Shown here: piece after piece, positions 50,743 through 58,820 of the stretch
Numbering within the stretch: the first letter of the stretch is position 1
How the letters are laid out: each line of letters opens with the position of its first letter
Assembly: GCA_016721725.1 (NCBI GenBank)
Contig: JADKHN010000001.1
Span: 1,302,001-1,366,000 of the forward strand
Length of the DNA: 64,000 nt
From: Chitinophagaceae bacterium
Lineage (GTDB): Bacteria > Bacteroidota > Bacteroidia > Chitinophagales > Chitinophagaceae
Reading direction: 5' to 3'
Notes under the pieces: model-generated
Told to the model about the DNA's origin: nothing
What the model saw: the letters and a program-made list of their open reading frames with translations, nothing else
Database searches by the model: none
Translations under genes and position numbers: made by a program

Positions 50743-51618
50743 TTAATTTTTAAGTCCGGGATACCGGCTGACCACCTCAAAGAGGTATTCATCCCTGGCC
50801 TTGAGTTTCAGTATGAACTGGTGCAGTTCAGCCGAATCCGCCGGATCCTGGTATACCTGGTCGTGTGCCAGGATCACCAGGTGGTTGGGGGTCTTGGTCA
50901 GGGCGTTTGCGAAAAGACTGTCCACGTCCCGCATCATCCCGTCACTGTCGGTCTTCAACCTGAGTTGATCGTCGAAATGCCATTCCAGGTCCCAGCCGAG
51001 CTGGATAAAACCTGCCGCATAGAGAGAATCGGCCGCGGTTGCCGAGGACTTGATATCTGTTCTGCTTATCGTCGCCGTTCTCCAGATGTTACGGCCGGGG
51101 GTACGCACGATCTGGTTGTTCAGCTGCAGGCTGTCAGCGCATCGGGTAAAATCCGCGATCACACTGTCGGGCACCAGATAGAATTTGGCAAACTGGTTAT
51201 GACGGGCATGCGTGTAACTGTGGTTGGCGATCTCAAAATAACGGCAGGTCATGATGCTGTCGAAGACCGCGGCCTGTTCACGGCTACCGTATACATGTTC
51301 ACCGATGATGAACAGGGTCACCGGGATCGCTTCCGCCTTCACGATATCCATCATTTTCTGAGTGCCCTTATTCGGGCCATCATCGAAGGTGAGGTAGATC
51401 GTTTTCTTTTTCTTTTTTGGAGATGCCGGCCCTTTTTCTTTGACCGGTTTAGTATCCGGAGGTTCAAAACGGAGGGCCGTCGCGCCGGTAGGTGGGGCGG
51501 TTGAAAAGGGTCGAACGGCGATCAGGATCAGGATGAAACAGGCGGCTTTAAGCCAGGTCGGCTTGCTTGCCTTGGTGGGCCTGTGTTCGGAACAGGCTTC
51601 GTCAGGGTCGGGGTCCAT
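50743..51618 (-). CDS. Polysaccharide deacetylase family protein (membrane-anchored)
   Basis: 291 aa with a cytoplasmic start, one membrane anchor (AACFILILIAVRPF) and a Pro/Lys-rich linker (residues about 45-70). The NodB domain follows: TIYLTFDDGPNKGT (motif 1, catalytic and metal Asp), EIANHSYTHARHN (motif 2, HSxxH), RTPGRNIWR (motif 3, variant), GWDLEWHFDD (motif 4) and LVILAHDQ (motif 5). The family removes acetyl groups from chitin-like or peptidoglycan sugars. The domain sits outside the inner membrane. Confidence 0.88.
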   Translation of the reverse strand: MDPDPDEACSEHRPTKASKPTWLKAACFILILIAVRPFSTAPPTGATALRFEPPDTKPVKEKGPASPKKKKKTIYLTFDDGPNKGTQKMMDIVKAEAIPVTLFIIGEHVYGSREQAAVFDSIMTCRYFEIANHSYTHARHNQFAKFYLVPDSVIADFTRCADSLQLNNQIVRTPGRNIWRTATISRTDIKSSATAADSLYAAGFIQLGWDLEWHFDDQLRLKTDSDGMMRDVDSLFANALTKTPNHLVILAHDQVYQDPADSAELHQFILKLKARDEYLFEVVSRYPGLKN

Positions 51619-51745
51619 AAAATGCGGGTGAATTGGTTTTGAAGCATGAAGATATCATGCGGAATGATCCGGTTCAAAAATTTTCCTGTTAAAGATTGTA
51701 TAAAGCACAAAGCCATGCCCTGTCGGCTTCAAAGGGCAAGTTCCT

Positions 51746-51753
51746 TATCTTTG
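51746..51753 (+). promoter_or_regulatory. -7 promoter box TATCTTTG for pheS, predicted leaderless start
   Basis: Perfect consensus ending 5 bp before the pheS ATG. The predicted transcription start is 51757, 1 nt before the ATG. Confidence 0.6.
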
Positions 51754-51757
51754 TCCT

Positions 51758-52783
51758 ATGGAACAGTTGTTACAACAGATCAAGGCTTATAAACAGGAGA
51801 TCGCTTCCGCCAACGGGACCGATGCGGAAAGTTTTCGCATCAAATGGCTGGGTACGAAAGGACTGGTAAAAGCCATCATGGGCGAGATGAAGAATGTGGC
51901 CCCCGACAAAAAGAAGGAAGCGGGTCAATTGCTGAATGAATTCAAGCTCTATGTTGAAAACCGCTATGCAGAATTACATGCGGTATCTGAAAACAACAAA
52001 CAACAAGCCACAAACGATCAATTGGATCTTAGCTTGCCCGCCGATCCGATGTCACTGGGATCCCGTCACCCGATCAGCCTGGTCAGGAACAGGATCATCA
52101 GTATCTTCCAGCGACTGGGATTCGCCGTGGCTGAAGGACCCGAGATCGAGGACGACTGGCATAATTTCACCGCGCTCAATCTGCCGGAGAACCATCCTGC
52201 CCGCGATATGCAGGATACCTTTTATATTTCTCAAAACCCGGACTGGCTTTTGCGTACCCACACATCCAGTGTCCAGGTTAGGGAAATGCAGAAAGGGCAG
52301 TTGCCCATCCGGATCATCTGTCCGGGACGCGTTTACCGCAACGAGACGATCAGCGCCAGGGCGCATTGCTTCTTTCACCAGGTAGAAGGGTTGTACATCG
52401 CCGAGAATGTTTCTTTCGCCGACCTTAAGCAGACCCTTTACTTCTTTGTCCAGGAAATGTTCGGTAAGGACGTAAAAGTCCGCTTCCGCCCTTCCTATTT
52501 TCCTTTTACCGAACCCAGCGCGGAAATGGACATCAGTTGCCTGATCTGCGGGGGAGAAGGGTGCAGTGTATGCAAGAAGACCGGATGGGTAGAGATACTC
52601 GGCTGTGGCATGGTGCATCCCAATGTACTGGAGAACTGCGGCATCGACCCCAATAAATATACCGGCTTCGCCTTCGGCATGGGTATCGAAAGGATCACCA
52701 TGCTCAAATACCAGATCAGGGACCTGCGTCTCTTCAGTGAGAACGATATCCGCTTTCTTGATCAGTTCACCGGGGCGGTATGA
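51758..52783 (+). CDS. pheS: Phenylalanyl-tRNA synthetase alpha subunit
   Basis: 341 aa. An N-terminal coiled coil (residues 1-85) binds tRNA; the class II catalytic core follows: RHPISLVRNRIISIFQRLGF, motif 2 CPGRVYRNETISARAHCFFHQVEGLYI and motif 3 YTGFAFGMGIERITMLKY. It forms an alpha2-beta2 enzyme with PheT that charges tRNA-Phe. pheT is not within this window, which is common in Bacteroidota. Preceded by a perfect promoter box almost touching the start codon. Confidence 0.96.
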   Translation: MEQLLQQIKAYKQEIASANGTDAESFRIKWLGTKGLVKAIMGEMKNVAPDKKKEAGQLLNEFKLYVENRYAELHAVSENNKQQATNDQLDLSLPADPMSLGSRHPISLVRNRIISIFQRLGFAVAEGPEIEDDWHNFTALNLPENHPARDMQDTFYISQNPDWLLRTHTSSVQVREMQKGQLPIRIICPGRVYRNETISARAHCFFHQVEGLYIAENVSFADLKQTLYFFVQEMFGKDVKVRFRPSYFPFTEPSAEMDISCLICGGEGCSVCKKTGWVEILGCGMVHPNVLENCGIDPNKYTGFAFGMGIERITMLKYQIRDLRLFSENDIRFLDQFTGAV

Positions 52784-52808
52784 TACAGGTAAAAGTATTT
52801 TAAATTAT

Positions 52809-52835
52809 GAATTTTAAATTTTGAATTTAAAATTC
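52809..52835. other. AT-rich inverted repeat downstream of pheS
   Basis: Perfect 12-bp inverted repeat GAATTTTAAATT/AATTTAAAATTC with loop TTG, followed by three TTCAACA-like repeats. It lies between pheS and the dehydrogenase gene. A weak terminator or an interspersed AT repeat; no gene content. Confidence 0.5.
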
Positions 52836-52855
52836 AACATTCAACATTCAAGATA

Positions 52856-53707
52856 TTGTCTTCAATCAATACCATCTGCGTCATCGGTGCCGGCACCATG
52901 GGCAGCGGCATCGCACAGACAGCCGCCCAGAACGGTTTTCACACCATCCTGTTCGATATCAGCGAACCCATGCTGCAAAAAGCGCAGGAAAGCATCGGCA
53001 AGAACCTCGACTTCCTGGTGAACCGGCAAAAGCTCAGCGCCGAAGAGAAGGAGCTTTCTTTAAGGCGGATCCGCTTCGTCAACGACACCAACGATTGTAT
53101 CGCCGATCTATTCATCGAGGCGATCGTGGAAAAGACCGAAGCCAAAGTGTCCATCTTCAATCAGCTGGCCGAATTGAATCACTCCGAAGTGATCTTCGCC
53201 ACCAATACGTCCTCCCTTTCCATCTCTGAGATACAAAAGCAGGTGCAACATCCCGAACGGGTGGTCGGCATGCATTTCTTCAATCCCGCTCCGGTGATGA
53301 AACTGGTGGAAGTGGTGAAGGGAGAGCAGACCTCGGATGAGGTGGCGGCCTCCATTTATGACTTTTGTAAACTGCTCAAAAAAACACCGGTGATGTGCAA
53401 GGATGCCCCCGGGTTCATCGTGAACCGGGTGGCCAGGCCCTATTACCTCGAGTCGATGAAGATCGTGGAGAAAGGGATCGCCGGCTTTGAAACGGTGGAC
53501 GAAGTGATGGAAGCCACGGGTTTCAAAATGGGCCCGTTCAAACTGATGGACCTCATCGGCATGGATATCAACCTGGCCGTATCGCGTTCGGTCTATGAAG
53601 CTTTTGGCAAAGCGGAACGATTCACGCCTTCCCCGCTGCAGATCGAAAAAGTTGAAAAAGGAGAACTGGGAAAAAAGACCGGAAAAGGTTTTTACGAGTA
53701 CCGGTGA
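52856..53707 (+). CDS. 3-hydroxybutyryl-CoA dehydrogenase
   Basis: 283 aa with a TTG start (MSSINTICVIGAGTMGSGIAQTAA); no ATG fits ahead of the Rossmann motif GAGTMGSG. FFNPAPVMKLVEVV is the 3-hydroxyacyl-CoA dehydrogenase signature with the catalytic His just before (VGMHFFNP), and CKDAPGFIVNRVARPYYLES follows. Length fits the Hbd/PaaH type without a hydratase domain. It interconverts acetoacetyl-CoA and 3-hydroxybutyryl-CoA with NAD(P)H. Followed by a repeat region. Confidence 0.93.
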   Translation: MSSINTICVIGAGTMGSGIAQTAAQNGFHTILFDISEPMLQKAQESIGKNLDFLVNRQKLSAEEKELSLRRIRFVNDTNDCIADLFIEAIVEKTEAKVSIFNQLAELNHSEVIFATNTSSLSISEIQKQVQHPERVVGMHFFNPAPVMKLVEVVKGEQTSDEVAASIYDFCKLLKKTPVMCKDAPGFIVNRVARPYYLESMKIVEKGIAGFETVDEVMEATGFKMGPFKLMDLIGMDINLAVSRSVYEAFGKAERFTPSPLQIEKVEKGELGKKTGKGFYEYR

Positions 53708-53731
53708 TCATCAATATCCTGGTATGATTTA

Positions 53732-54056
53732 TTGTTTTCCCACAAAGACACAAAGAAGAAACTAGAATCTCTCATTTCTATCTGCCTATGTATTAAAAGA
53801 AGAAGGAGTAAAAATTCACACACTTATCATAGAGAAAGGTCAAAGATTTGAAATAGATCGTTGATTTTCCCACAAAGACACAAAGAAGAAACTAGAATCT
53901 CTCATTTCTTTCCGCCTGTGTATTAAAAGAAGAAGGAATTAATAATCAGATACTCTATATCGCAAAAAGTCAAAAATTTAAATGGATTATTGTTTTTCCA
54001 TCTAGATCTCCGGGAAAATATTATTCGAATAATTTCTTTGTGTCTTTGTGGGAAAA
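53732..54056. repeat. Tandem 130-bp repeats with an inverted terminal copy (MITE-like)
   Basis: In the 369-bp gap, a unit starting TTTTCCCACAAAGACACAAA recurs at about 53735 and 53865 with near-identical bodies (GAAACTAGAATCTCTCATTT, then TATTAAAAGAAGAAGGA). A third, truncated start lies at about 53990. The end (54033-54056) carries TTTCTTTGTGTCTTTGTGGG, the reverse complement of the unit start. The layout is two tandem units and a remnant bounded by inverted ends. No coding content. Confidence 0.75.
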
Positions 54057-54076
54057 AAATGAATGAAAATGAATGA

Positions 54077-55165
54077 TCATTTACTGGTCAGCGCGTAAAC
54101 CGCAAAACTGGCCAGCCAGTGTTCCCCCGCATAGTCCCCGCTCGCAACCTGTGGCAGCGCGGCTTCCAGGTGTTCATTCGCCAGTTGCAGGAGGTGTTTG
54201 TTGCCGGTAACCGCGGCGATCCCTTTCAGGCACCAGGCCCTGCTCAGGTTGAGCCCGTCGAGGTGCACCAGTTTTCCATCGGTACGATCCTTTACTTTTC
54301 CGGGCTCTATCTTTAATGTCGGGTCGAAGAGTTGCGGCATGAATTTTTTCAGCCAACCCATGAACTGGGCTGGCGGCAATACCTTTCTCATCAGGTCCGC
54401 TTCTTCCAGGCAGGGGCTCAGGAAATCGCTGCCTCCCGGCTCCCAGCCAAACGGACAGTTTTTATCCTTCCCGTAAAAACGCCCGGCTGCAACCCTGATC
54501 GCAGCGGATAATTTATCATCCTTCCGGTGTTCCGCATAATCAAACATCAGGCTCAGTCCAAATGCCAGGTTACTGTGTTCGCCAACCCGTATGGGGTAGA
54601 CGATCTTGTTGAGGTAATCGACGGTCAGTTTTGAAAGTTCATCCGCCAGCGGCTGGATGGCCTGCGACCAGCGTTTAGCGCCTTCGTCATTCCAACCGAG
54701 GAGTTCATCCTGTAACTGCAGCAACCAGGCCCAGCCATAGGTACGTTCAAAGCTTTTATTGTCTTTTGTCCGGAAAAGCTGGATCTCTTTTTTGATATTG
54801 GCCTCGGTAAAATGCCGGTCGAAGATCTCCCTTATCTGTTTAGTTTCGGGCAGGCCGGGAAAGGATCTCATCAGCCGGGCCAGCATCCAGTGCCCGTGAA
54901 CGCTGCTGTGCCAGTCGAAGCAACCGTAAAAAACGGGATGATAATTCCTGGGGGCGGTGATCAGCGAAGAGTCGGAGAAAGTGATGCCGGTCTTGTAGGG
55001 CAGTTCCTTTTCGATGCAGCGCAGGGGGAGACGGGCGAAATGTGAAGCGCCTGCGATGGTCAGCGCCAGTTGCCCTTTTTCCCGGGTAGTTTGTTGCAGC
55101 TGCGCCTGGCTGAAAAGTCCAGTCAGCATCAATCCGGTCAACACAAAAAAAATCTTCCGCTTCAT
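54077..55165 (-). CDS. DUF2891 family secreted protein
   Basis: 362 aa with signal peptide MKRKIFFVLTGLMLTGLFSQAQ. Conserved DUF2891 blocks are present: HPVFYGCFDWHSSVHGHWMLARLMR near residue 80, FERTYGWAWLLQLQDEL near 135 and GWEPGGSDFLSPCLEEADLM near 240. The all-helical toroid-like pattern suggests an (alpha/alpha)6-type fold, but no activity is established. It lies between the repeat region and the divergent 5-oxoprolinase operon. Confidence 0.85.
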   Translation of the reverse strand: MKRKIFFVLTGLMLTGLFSQAQLQQTTREKGQLALTIAGASHFARLPLRCIEKELPYKTGITFSDSSLITAPRNYHPVFYGCFDWHSSVHGHWMLARLMRSFPGLPETKQIREIFDRHFTEANIKKEIQLFRTKDNKSFERTYGWAWLLQLQDELLGWNDEGAKRWSQAIQPLADELSKLTVDYLNKIVYPIRVGEHSNLAFGLSLMFDYAEHRKDDKLSAAIRVAAGRFYGKDKNCPFGWEPGGSDFLSPCLEEADLMRKVLPPAQFMGWLKKFMPQLFDPTLKIEPGKVKDRTDGKLVHLDGLNLSRAWCLKGIAAVTGNKHLLQLANEHLEAALPQVASGDYAGEHWLASFAVYALTSK

Positions 55166-55251
55166 CTCAATATTTTTTGATACCTTAATTATATCCCTTT
55201 CACCGGTTAAATGTAATATTTATTCTCACAACAAATCATAGCCTGTCTCAC

Positions 55252-55932
55252 CTGAATGAAACAGCCCTGCTGGTTTCCTTCAACCCGGTCATCGATCCAC
55301 TCATCAATGAAAAGGTCATCGCCCTGCAGGATGCTTTTTCCGAAAATTATTTTACCGGGTTCATTGAAACCGTTCCGGCCTATTCATCGCTGGCCGTATT
55401 TTATGATCCGGCAGTGATAAAAAAATACCACCCTGAACAGGCATCTCCCTTTGATTTCGTAAAGGAACATACCGAAGGTTTGATGGCCCGGTTGAAGACT
55501 CGGGTCACCAGAGCGGAAAACCGGGTGATGACCATACCGGTCTGTTATAACGGGGAAGACCTGGAGGATCTCGCTCATGCGAAAGGCTTAAGCGTTCAGG
55601 AACTGATCGACATTCATTCAGGCAGTACATACCGGGTTTACATGATCGGTTTTCAACCCGGTTTCGCTTATATGGGTAAACTGGATGACCGGATCGTCGC
55701 ACCGAGAAGGCCAACTCCACGCACCAGGGTGCCGGCGGGCAGCGTGGGGATAGCCGGTAACCAGACGGGGATCTATCCTTTTTCGTCTCCAGGCGGATGG
55801 CAACTCATCGGTATCACACCATGGAAGATCTTCAACCGAAAAAATACCGACCCCTGTTTATTCAAGGCCGGAGATATCATACAATTCACTCCCATTACCC
55901 CGGAAGCATTCGATCAGCAATATGAGCATTAG
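55252..55932 (+). CDS. pxpB: 5-oxoprolinase subunit PxpB (KipI family), start codon unclear
   Basis: Homology begins at LNETALLVSFNPVIDPLINEKV (55252) and runs through GSTYRVYMIGFQPGFAYMG and RVPAGSVGIAGNQTGIYP to 55932, about 227 aa, the normal length. No in-frame ATG, GTG or TTG lies between the upstream stop (about 55188) and GTG at 55414, which would delete about 54 conserved residues. Either a non-standard start (ATT, ATA or CTG between 55216 and 55252) is used, or the 5' end is mutated. PxpB pairs with PxpC in ATP-dependent 5-oxoproline cleavage. It overlaps pxpC by 11 bp. Confidence 0.85.
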   Translation: MNETALLVSFNPVIDPLINEKVIALQDAFSENYFTGFIETVPAYSSLAVFYDPAVIKKYHPEQASPFDFVKEHTEGLMARLKTRVTRAENRVMTIPVCYNGEDLEDLAHAKGLSVQELIDIHSGSTYRVYMIGFQPGFAYMGKLDDRIVAPRRPTPRTRVPAGSVGIAGNQTGIYPFSSPGGWQLIGITPWKIFNRKNTDPCLFKAGDIIQFTPITPEAFDQQYEH

Positions 55933-56905
55933 GATCATCAAACCGGGAGTCATGACCACCCTGCAGGATACCGGCAGGAAAGGTTACCGTCATACCGGGA
56001 TCGGAACAGGCGGGGCCATGGACCGTTTCGCTCTCCCGGTCGCCAATTACCTGGTAGGTAATGAAGAAAATGCCGCAGTGATGGAGATGGGTTTTCCCGC
56101 TCCGGAGATCCTGTTCGGGCAAAATGCCATCATATCTTTATGCGGTGCGGATTTTACAGCGTTCCTCAATGACCAGCCATTGCCCATATGGAAACCGGTT
56201 TATGTGAAGAAAGATGCGGTTCTCCGTTTCGGTCAACCCGTTTCAGGCAACTGGGCCTACCTGGCGGTACAGGGCGGATGGAATGCGGAGAAATGGCTCG
56301 GCAGTTTCAGTACGAACCAGGTGGCGGTCGCCGGAGGGCATTTGGGCCGTTCCTTGCAAAAAGATGATGAGATCAGGTGCCGGGAGGATAATTTTTCCAT
56401 GCTGGATAACGCCGTGATCAACTGGCAACTTTCCGATGTCCTGAAGAACAGGGTCTATGCCTCATCGCAAACGATCCGTTGCATAACAGGCATCGAATGG
56501 GATATGTTGTCGGAAGAGAGCAAGCTTATTTTTACAACCGGAACATTTGGCGTGGGGATCAACAGCGACCGGATGGGATTGCGGATGGAAGGTCCGAATA
56601 TCGATCTGGAAGGCGCTGAAGAATTGATCTCTTCGATCGTTGATTCAGGAACTGTACAATTATTGCCCGATGGCCGGATCGTCATTCTGATGGCTGATCA
56701 CCAGACCAGCGGAGGATATCCCAGGATCGCTTCCGTGATCAGGGCCGATCAGCCCAGGCTGGCGCAAATGAAGCCGGGGGAACCTGTTCGGTTTTCCATC
56801 ATCTCCTTGCCCGATGCCGAAAACGCTTTAATTTCCATGGAACAATTGCTGAAAGAGATCAAGGCGGGCTGCCACCTCAATTTTGAAAAGTTCCGAAAAC
56901 AATGA
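55922..56905 (+). CDS. pxpC: 5-oxoprolinase subunit PxpC (KipA family)
   Basis: 327 aa of the biotin-dependent carboxyltransferase/KipA family, without a biotin domain. It begins MSIRIIKPGVMTTLQDTGRKGYRHTGIGTGGAMDRFALPVAN, the diagnostic start. GTFGVGINSDRMGLRMEGP and MADHQTSGGYPRIASVI are further conserved blocks. It forms the PxpBC complex that phosphorylates 5-oxoproline for PxpA. It overlaps pxpB at the start and pxpA by ATGA at the end. Confidence 0.93.
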   Translation: MSIRIIKPGVMTTLQDTGRKGYRHTGIGTGGAMDRFALPVANYLVGNEENAAVMEMGFPAPEILFGQNAIISLCGADFTAFLNDQPLPIWKPVYVKKDAVLRFGQPVSGNWAYLAVQGGWNAEKWLGSFSTNQVAVAGGHLGRSLQKDDEIRCREDNFSMLDNAVINWQLSDVLKNRVYASSQTIRCITGIEWDMLSEESKLIFTTGTFGVGINSDRMGLRMEGPNIDLEGAEELISSIVDSGTVQLLPDGRIVILMADHQTSGGYPRIASVIRADQPRLAQMKPGEPVRFSIISLPDAENALISMEQLLKEIKAGCHLNFEKFRKQ

Positions 56906-57615
56906 TCGATATCAACTGCGATATGGGAGAAGGACTGGGTAATGAAGAATCCCTGATGCCCTACATCCGTTCAGCTAATATCGCCTGCGGTTTTCATGCC
57001 GGTGATCAGGAAACGATGGACCGGGTGGTTGCGTTATGCCTGCGGTACAAGGTGAATATAGGAGCGCATCCTTCATTTCCTGACAAGCCCAATTTCGGAA
57101 GGACGAATATGTACTTAACGGCAAAGGAGGTCTATACATTGGTGACTGAACAACTGTTGACTATCGACACGATCGTCAAAAAACACGGCGCTATACTTCA
57201 CCATGTCAAACCACACGGGGCCTTATACAATATGGCGGCCAGGGATGGGGAACTGGCCAGTGCTATTGCGCTCGCCGTGAAGGATTTCGACGCCTCGCTG
57301 GTTTATTATGGCCTTTCCCGATCGTTGATGATCCAGGAGGCAGAAAAAGCGGGATTACAAACCGCTCATGAAGTATTTGCCGACCGGAGTTATCAAACCG
57401 ATGGAAGTCTGACCCCCAGAACCCTTCCGGGCGCCTTGCTGGAAACCGTGGAGGAGGTTTTGAAACAGGTGGTCGGGATGGTCAGCGAAAACAGGGTCAC
57501 CACCTTAAGCGGGGAAAAGATCAGCATCCGTGCCGACACCATTTGCATTCACGGCGACGGACCGCATGCGCTGGAATTTGCCAGATCGATCCATCAAATA
57601 CTGTATGAAAAATAA
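56902..57615 (+). CDS. pxpA: 5-oxoprolinase subunit PxpA (LamB/YcsF family)
   Basis: 237 aa with the YcsF signature DINCDMGEGLGNEESLMPYIRSANIACGFHAGDQ and the HVKPHGALYN metal-site loop. EVFADRSYQTDGSLTPR and CIHGDGPHAL are also conserved. Together with PxpBC it hydrolyses 5-oxo-L-proline to glutamate with ATP. The transporter gene begins inside its last codons (57605), so four genes are coupled by overlaps. Confidence 0.94.
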   Translation: MIDINCDMGEGLGNEESLMPYIRSANIACGFHAGDQETMDRVVALCLRYKVNIGAHPSFPDKPNFGRTNMYLTAKEVYTLVTEQLLTIDTIVKKHGAILHHVKPHGALYNMAARDGELASAIALAVKDFDASLVYYGLSRSLMIQEAEKAGLQTAHEVFADRSYQTDGSLTPRTLPGALLETVEEVLKQVVGMVSENRVTTLSGEKISIRADTICIHGDGPHALEFARSIHQILYEK

Positions 57616-58786
57616 ATCTTTTTTTTCAGGGCCATTGGCCGGAGCGGCTTTCTTAATGGCCACTTCGGCCATTGGCCCGGGCTTCATCACCCAGACCACC
57701 AAGTTCACGGACGAACTGAGCGCCAGTTTCGGCTTTGTGATCCTCATCTCGGTATTGATGGATATCGGGGCGCAGCTGAATATCTGGCGAATGGTGAGCA
57801 TCAGTAAATTATATGCGCAGGACCTGGCCAATAAAGTCCTGCCCGGCACCGGCTATTTGCTTTCCGTGATGATCATCCTGGGCGGACTGGCATTCAATAT
57901 CGGGAATATCGCGGGGGCTGGATTGGGATTACAGGTGCTAACCGGTTGCAGTGTACAAACAGGCGCCGTGGCCAGTTGCCTCATCGCGGTACTGATATTC
58001 GTATTTAAGGAAGCCGGTAAGGCCATGGATAATTTCGCCAAATTGTTGGGACTGGTCATGATCGGGCTCACTTTATATGTCGCTTTTCAATCTCATCCCC
58101 CGCTACAGGAAGCGCTCATCCGTTCTTTTATACCGGAGCGTTTCAATGAGACCATTGTGCTTACCATCGTTGGCGGTACAGTGGGCGGTTATATCAGTTT
58201 TGCCGGCGCCCATCGGTTGCTGGATGCGGGCATATCGGGAGAAGGTTCAGTGAAGCAGGTCTCATCCGGAGCCGTATCCGCCATCCTCCTTGCATCAGCC
58301 ATGCGCATCCTGTTATTCATCGCCGCACTGGGCATCGTCTGGCAGGGGTTCGCATTGGACCCTAAGAATCCGGCCGCGACGGTTTTTCAGGAAGCGGCGG
58401 GTCAGGTGGGATATAAATTATTCGGATTGGTGTTATGGAGCGCCGCCATCACATCGGTAGTTGGATCCGCGTTCACTTCGGTGACCTTTGCCCGGTTATT
58501 GCATCCGGTCGTTGTAAAGCAATTCCGCTGGTTCATCATCGGCTTCATCGTCTTCTCCACGCTGATCTTCCTGGCGGTCGGACAACCGGTTAAATTACTG
58601 GTACTGGCCGGAGCGGTGAACGGACTGATCTTGCCTTTTGCCCTGACCCTCATCCTCCTGGCGGCTTACAAGAAGAATATCATGGGCCATTACCGGCATC
58701 CTGTATGGCTTGCCGCAGCCGGATGGGTCGTCATTCTGGCTATGGGTTATTTGGGAGTGAGAGCCATCCTTTCGCTCTTCAATTAA
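57605..58786 (+). CDS. Nramp-like transporter of the 5-oxoprolinase operon (YcsG-type)
   Basis: 393 aa with about 11 membrane helices. It belongs to the Nramp fold but lacks the metal-site signatures: TM1 reads SAIGPGFITQ where metal transporters have DPGN, and TM6 reads GGTVGGYISFAGAHRL where they have MPH. In Bacillus the relative ycsG lies among ycsF and kip genes. Inference: it may import something other than a divalent metal, perhaps linked to 5-oxoproline. Start ATG at 57605, overlapping pxpA by 11 bp. Confidence 0.88.
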   Translation: MKNKSFFSGPLAGAAFLMATSAIGPGFITQTTKFTDELSASFGFVILISVLMDIGAQLNIWRMVSISKLYAQDLANKVLPGTGYLLSVMIILGGLAFNIGNIAGAGLGLQVLTGCSVQTGAVASCLIAVLIFVFKEAGKAMDNFAKLLGLVMIGLTLYVAFQSHPPLQEALIRSFIPERFNETIVLTIVGGTVGGYISFAGAHRLLDAGISGEGSVKQVSSGAVSAILLASAMRILLFIAALGIVWQGFALDPKNPAATVFQEAAGQVGYKLFGLVLWSAAITSVVGSAFTSVTFARLLHPVVVKQFRWFIIGFIVFSTLIFLAVGQPVKLLVLAGAVNGLILPFALTLILLAAYKKNIMGHYRHPVWLAAAGWVVILAMGYLGVRAILSLFN

Positions 58787-58807
58787 TGAACCAGGGTCTC
58801 ATTCAGT

Positions 58808-58815
58808 TATCTTTG
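58808..58815 (+). promoter_or_regulatory. -7 promoter box TATCTTTG
   Basis: Perfect consensus ending 6 bp before the ATG at 58821; predicted start of transcription 58819, so a 2-nt leader. Confidence 0.6.
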
Positions 58816-58820
58816 TAAAA

